This document shows, in pieces, positions 61,296 through 64,000 of a stretch of 64,000 nucleotides of DNA. This stretch comes from Calditrichia bacterium. Its GTDB lineage: Bacteria; Calditrichota; Calditrichia; RBG-13-44-9; J075. The notes under the pieces were generated by a model, which did no database searches, was not told where the DNA came from, and was given only the letters and a program-made list of their open reading frames with translations. The stretch covers positions 210,348 through 274,347 of the forward strand of contig JANQRS010000018.1 of assembly GCA_028284445.1 (NCBI GenBank), given 5' to 3'. The stretch's first letter is position 1. Each line of letters begins with the position of its first letter. The position numbers and the translations under genes were made by a program.

Positions 61296-63800
61296 ATGAA
61301 ACAGTCCTTCAACGGCAGTTTCTCGGCCGCTGAAATCGAGAATTTGATTCAATACCATCTGCGCTATTCATTGGGCTACAACGATGGTCAGGCGACCGCT
61401 GAAGCGATGTTCCGTGCCCTGGCCCTGACACTGCGCGAACGCCTGGTCGATGGCATGTCCCATACTGAAGAACGATATCGCCAGCAACAATCGAAACGTC
61501 TCTGTTACCTGTCGATGGAATACCTGATCGGCAGTTCCCTTCGCAACAACCTCAGCAACCTCGGCCTTCTTAACCTTTACAAAGAAGTGCTGTGGAAAAT
61601 GGACATCGATTTCGATAGTGTATGCGATGCCGAGAGCGATGCGGCGCTTGGCAACGGCGGCCTCGGACGGCTTGCCACCTGCTTCCTCGACTCTTTGGCC
61701 ACCTTATCGATGCCGGCTGTGGGATACGGGATTAATTATGAGTTCGGGCTTTTCAAGCAGCGCATTGTCAATGGATACCAGAAAGAGCGGCCGGATCGCT
61801 GGCTGGGCAAAGGTTCTCCCTGGCAAATCGAGCGCCCGGATGCGGCCTGCCTGATTCCAGTCTATGGCCAGGTCGAACTGGTGAAGGACCAATTTGGAAA
61901 TTACCAGCCGGTGTGGCTGAATTGGGAACTAATCATCGGGGTTCCCTGCGATATGCCGATTATTGGCTACGGCGGAAATACGATTAATCGTCTGCGCCTC
62001 TATTCATCTAAATCTGCTGAAGAATTCGACATCGAAAAATTCAATCAGGGCGACTACCTTCAGGCCGTCGAACATAAGATCTTTTCAGAGCGGATATCCA
62101 AGGTTCTCTACCCATCCGATTCGGTGATACCGGGGCAAGAGCTGCGGCTCATCCAGGAATACTTCCTGGTTGCCTGCTCCCTGCGCGACATTTTACGTCA
62201 GCAAAACAATTACAACCATTCCATTGGCGATTTGCCGCAAAATGTGGCCATTCAGTTAAATGATACCCATCCCGCTTTGGCGGTGGCAGAGCTCATGCGC
62301 TTGCTGATCGATGAACATAAACTGGACTGGGAAACGGCCTGGGATAAGACCGTGCAAACACTCGGTTATACCAACCATACCCTCCTGCCGGAGGCGTTGG
62401 AAAAGTGGCCGGTTCCGCTTTTCGAGAGAGTGCTGCCGCGACATTTGCAAATCATTTTCGATATCAATCAGCGCTTTCTCCGCAAAGTGATGGTCGCATT
62501 TCCCGGGAATCAATACAAGCTTCGCGAGATGTCCATCATTGAGGAGACGGAGCCCAAACAAGTACGAATGGCCTATCTATCAATCATTGGCAGCCATTCT
62601 ATCAACGGTGTGGCCGCCCTGCACAGTGAGTTGATCAAATCCCAATTGGTACCGAATTTTCACGATATGTGGCCGGATCGTTTTAACAACAAAACCAATG
62701 GCGTCAGTCAGCGACGCTGGCTGCTAAACGCCAATCCGCGCCTTGCTCAACTCATCAACGGCTCAATCGGCGACACCTGGACGACAGACCTTTACAATCT
62801 TCAGCAATTGGAAGCCTTTGTAGATGATGCTGGCTTCCTTGGAGAAATTGCCGCTGTCAAGCAGGCCAACAAAGAACGGCTGGCGGCACACATCGGCGCC
62901 TCACAATCCGTCACGATCGATCCGACATCGATATTCGACGTCCAAATAAAGCGTATTCACGAATACAAACGGCAGTTGCTCAACGCTTTGCATATTATTC
63001 ATCTCTACCTGCAAATTGTGGATGAAGGCTTAACGCTAACGCAGCCGCGAACGCATATATTTGCCGGTAAAGCTGCCGCCGGTTACCGAGAGGCAAAACT
63101 GATTATCAAGTTGATCAATAACGTGGCTGACATTGTCAATAAAGATCCGCGGGTGAAAGATCAGCTCAAGGTGATTTTTCTACCCAACTATAATGTATCG
63201 CTGGGAGAAAAGATCTTCCCTGCGGCGGATATCAGCGAACAAATCTCCACAGCCGGCATGGAAGCATCCGGTACCGGCAATATGAAATTCGCCCTTAATG
63301 GCGCTTTGACCGTCGGAACGCTGGACGGAGCCAATATTGAAATTCGCCACCAAGTAGGACCGGATAACATCTTCATCTTTGGACTAAATGCAGATGAAAT
63401 CCAGGAATTGCGTGATCGCTGCACCTATCAGCCGGCGCAAATTTACCGGGACAACCCATGTGTCCGGCAGGTCATTGATGCCATCCGCGCCGATCGCTTC
63501 TCAGAAAACGAAAAGGGGATTTTTCACTCGATCTGCGACAAGATTCTCGACCCGCGGGATTACTATTTCCATCTCGCCGATTTCGAATCTTATCGTTTAG
63601 TGCAAGCGAACGCCACAAGCCTCTTTGGCGAGAAGCAGGAATGGCATCGCAAAGCGTTAAAAAATATCGCCCGAAGCGGCTTCTTTTCAAGCGACCGTAC
63701 CGTGCGGGAATATGCAGAAGAGATTTGGGGAATCGAACCGGTAGCGGATTTGGATGACGACGGAACAACGGGAGAGTTTCTGGCAGAAAAGCTGGCATAG
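61296..63800 (+). CDS. glgP: Glycogen/starch/alpha-glucan phosphorylase
   Basis: An 834-residue GT35 enzyme; the ATG at 61296 has AAGGAG 8 nt upstream, better than the upstream ATG at 61230. Family blocks are CYLSMEYLIGSSLRNNL, DAALGNGGLGRLATCFLDSLA, GYGINYEFGLFKQ, QLNDTHPALAVAELMRLL, LPEALEKWPVPLF and FDVQIKRIHEYKRQLL. The PLP-binding region is EASGTGNMKFALNGALTVGTLDGANIEI. It phosphorolyses alpha-1,4-glucans to glucose-1-phosphate, which rfbA, the gene before it, could consume. Length is full. Confidence 0.97.
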   Translation: MKQSFNGSFSAAEIENLIQYHLRYSLGYNDGQATAEAMFRALALTLRERLVDGMSHTEERYRQQQSKRLCYLSMEYLIGSSLRNNLSNLGLLNLYKEVLWKMDIDFDSVCDAESDAALGNGGLGRLATCFLDSLATLSMPAVGYGINYEFGLFKQRIVNGYQKERPDRWLGKGSPWQIERPDAACLIPVYGQVELVKDQFGNYQPVWLNWELIIGVPCDMPIIGYGGNTINRLRLYSSKSAEEFDIEKFNQGDYLQAVEHKIFSERISKVLYPSDSVIPGQELRLIQEYFLVACSLRDILRQQNNYNHSIGDLPQNVAIQLNDTHPALAVAELMRLLIDEHKLDWETAWDKTVQTLGYTNHTLLPEALEKWPVPLFERVLPRHLQIIFDINQRFLRKVMVAFPGNQYKLREMSIIEETEPKQVRMAYLSIIGSHSINGVAALHSELIKSQLVPNFHDMWPDRFNNKTNGVSQRRWLLNANPRLAQLINGSIGDTWTTDLYNLQQLEAFVDDAGFLGEIAAVKQANKERLAAHIGASQSVTIDPTSIFDVQIKRIHEYKRQLLNALHIIHLYLQIVDEGLTLTQPRTHIFAGKAAAGYREAKLIIKLINNVADIVNKDPRVKDQLKVIFLPNYNVSLGEKIFPAADISEQISTAGMEASGTGNMKFALNGALTVGTLDGANIEIRHQVGPDNIFIFGLNADEIQELRDRCTYQPAQIYRDNPCVRQVIDAIRADRFSENEKGIFHSICDKILDPRDYYFHLADFESYRLVQANATSLFGEKQEWHRKALKNIARSGFFSSDRTVREYAEEIWGIEPVADLDDDGTTGEFLAEKLA

Positions 63801-63834
63801 AGATAGGTGTGGGGTGATAGTTGATAGATTCGCA

Positions 63835-63878
63835 ACATCCCCCTGTATCCCCCTTCGAAGAGGGACGCAGGGGGATGT
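63835..63878. repeat. Palindrome family A, copy 6
   Basis: A 44-bp palindrome with a few mismatches in the right arm. It lies 34 nt after the glgP stop. Confidence 0.88.
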
Positions 63879-63937
63879 TTAGTACCGAACGCCTCTCAAC
63901 TAGGAAGTGTTGATTTTTTTGTGCTTTTGCAATTCTG

Positions 63938-63982
63938 GATATTAGAAGCGAAGGAGCCGTAGGCGAGTGAGCTTCTAATATC
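63938..63982. repeat. Inverted repeat at the right edge
   Basis: Perfect 12-bp arms GATATTAGAAGC and GCTTCTAATATC with a 21-nt GC-rich loop carrying GGCGAGTGA. It is followed by AT-rich sequence to the end of the window. No gene is seen after 63800. Confidence 0.7.
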
Positions 63983-64000
63983 TATTAAGAGATTATAAAG

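Overview
The window looks like a chromosomal segment of a Gram-negative, FCB-superphylum-type bacterium (Calditrichota, KSB1, Marinimicrobia or Ignavibacteriota-like). This is inferred, not proven. The evidence is a large secreted glycosidase ending in a YQNFPNPFNP-type C-terminal sorting domain (type IX secretion style), many lipoproteins and Tat-exported enzymes, multihaem cytochromes, a TonB-dependent receptor and an MCE (Mla-type) lipid transporter. No rRNA, tRNA, CRISPR array, phage or transposase gene was seen. About 42 protein genes are supported, one of them cut by the left edge.

Layout. 1-13.3 kb: PQQ-type sugar dehydrogenase (partial), class A beta-lactamase-fold protein, TolB-like propeller, GHL10 glycosidase, exported sugar isomerase-like protein, Tat-exported Gfo/Idh/MocA oxidoreductase, a tetrahaem NapC-like/FGE-like fusion, and a quinoprotein-cytochrome c dehydrogenase. 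13.6-18.5 kb: GT2 glycosyltransferase, ApbE flavin transferase, an Agl23-like membrane protein, a discoidin-like protein and a small membrane protein. 18.6-33.3 kb: S9 peptidase, heptahaem membrane cytochrome, three more Tat-exported Gfo/Idh/MocA proteins, a DUF1080 (3-keto-glycoside hydrolase family) lipoprotein, a ThuA-HEAT fusion and a second exported isomerase-like protein. Together 1-33 kb reads as a periplasmic carbohydrate oxidation and cleavage locus, with cytochromes as possible electron sinks.

33.5-39.0 kb: a single operon joining a GAF-SpoIIE phosphatase, an RsbW-like ATPase and a STAS protein (a partner-switching module) to MlaE, MlaF and MlaD homologues and an auxiliary lipoprotein. 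39.2-49.1 kb: BNR-like lipoprotein, acetoacetyl-CoA synthetase, TonB-dependent receptor with a 650-bp leader, formamidase-like lipoprotein, PLP decarboxylase and GNAT acetyltransferase. 49.1-57.5 kb: a six-gene minus-strand cluster of ECF-like sigma factor, membrane protein with an HEFAH zinc-protease motif, two-helix protein, anti-sigma-like TPR membrane protein, CHAT-TPR lipoprotein protease and small membrane protein. This is the best candidate for a poorly described system. 57.9-63.8 kb: sialate O-acetylesterase, rfbA and glycogen phosphorylase.

The intergenic DNA is unusual. It carries (i) two families of near-perfect 36-48-bp palindromes, all lying just 3' of a stop codon; (ii) heptanucleotide tandem arrays whose unit sequence differs at each site while the 7-nt period is kept; and (iii) several longer dispersed hairpin elements. 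One heptamer array lies inside the 5' coding region of the heptahaem cytochrome.
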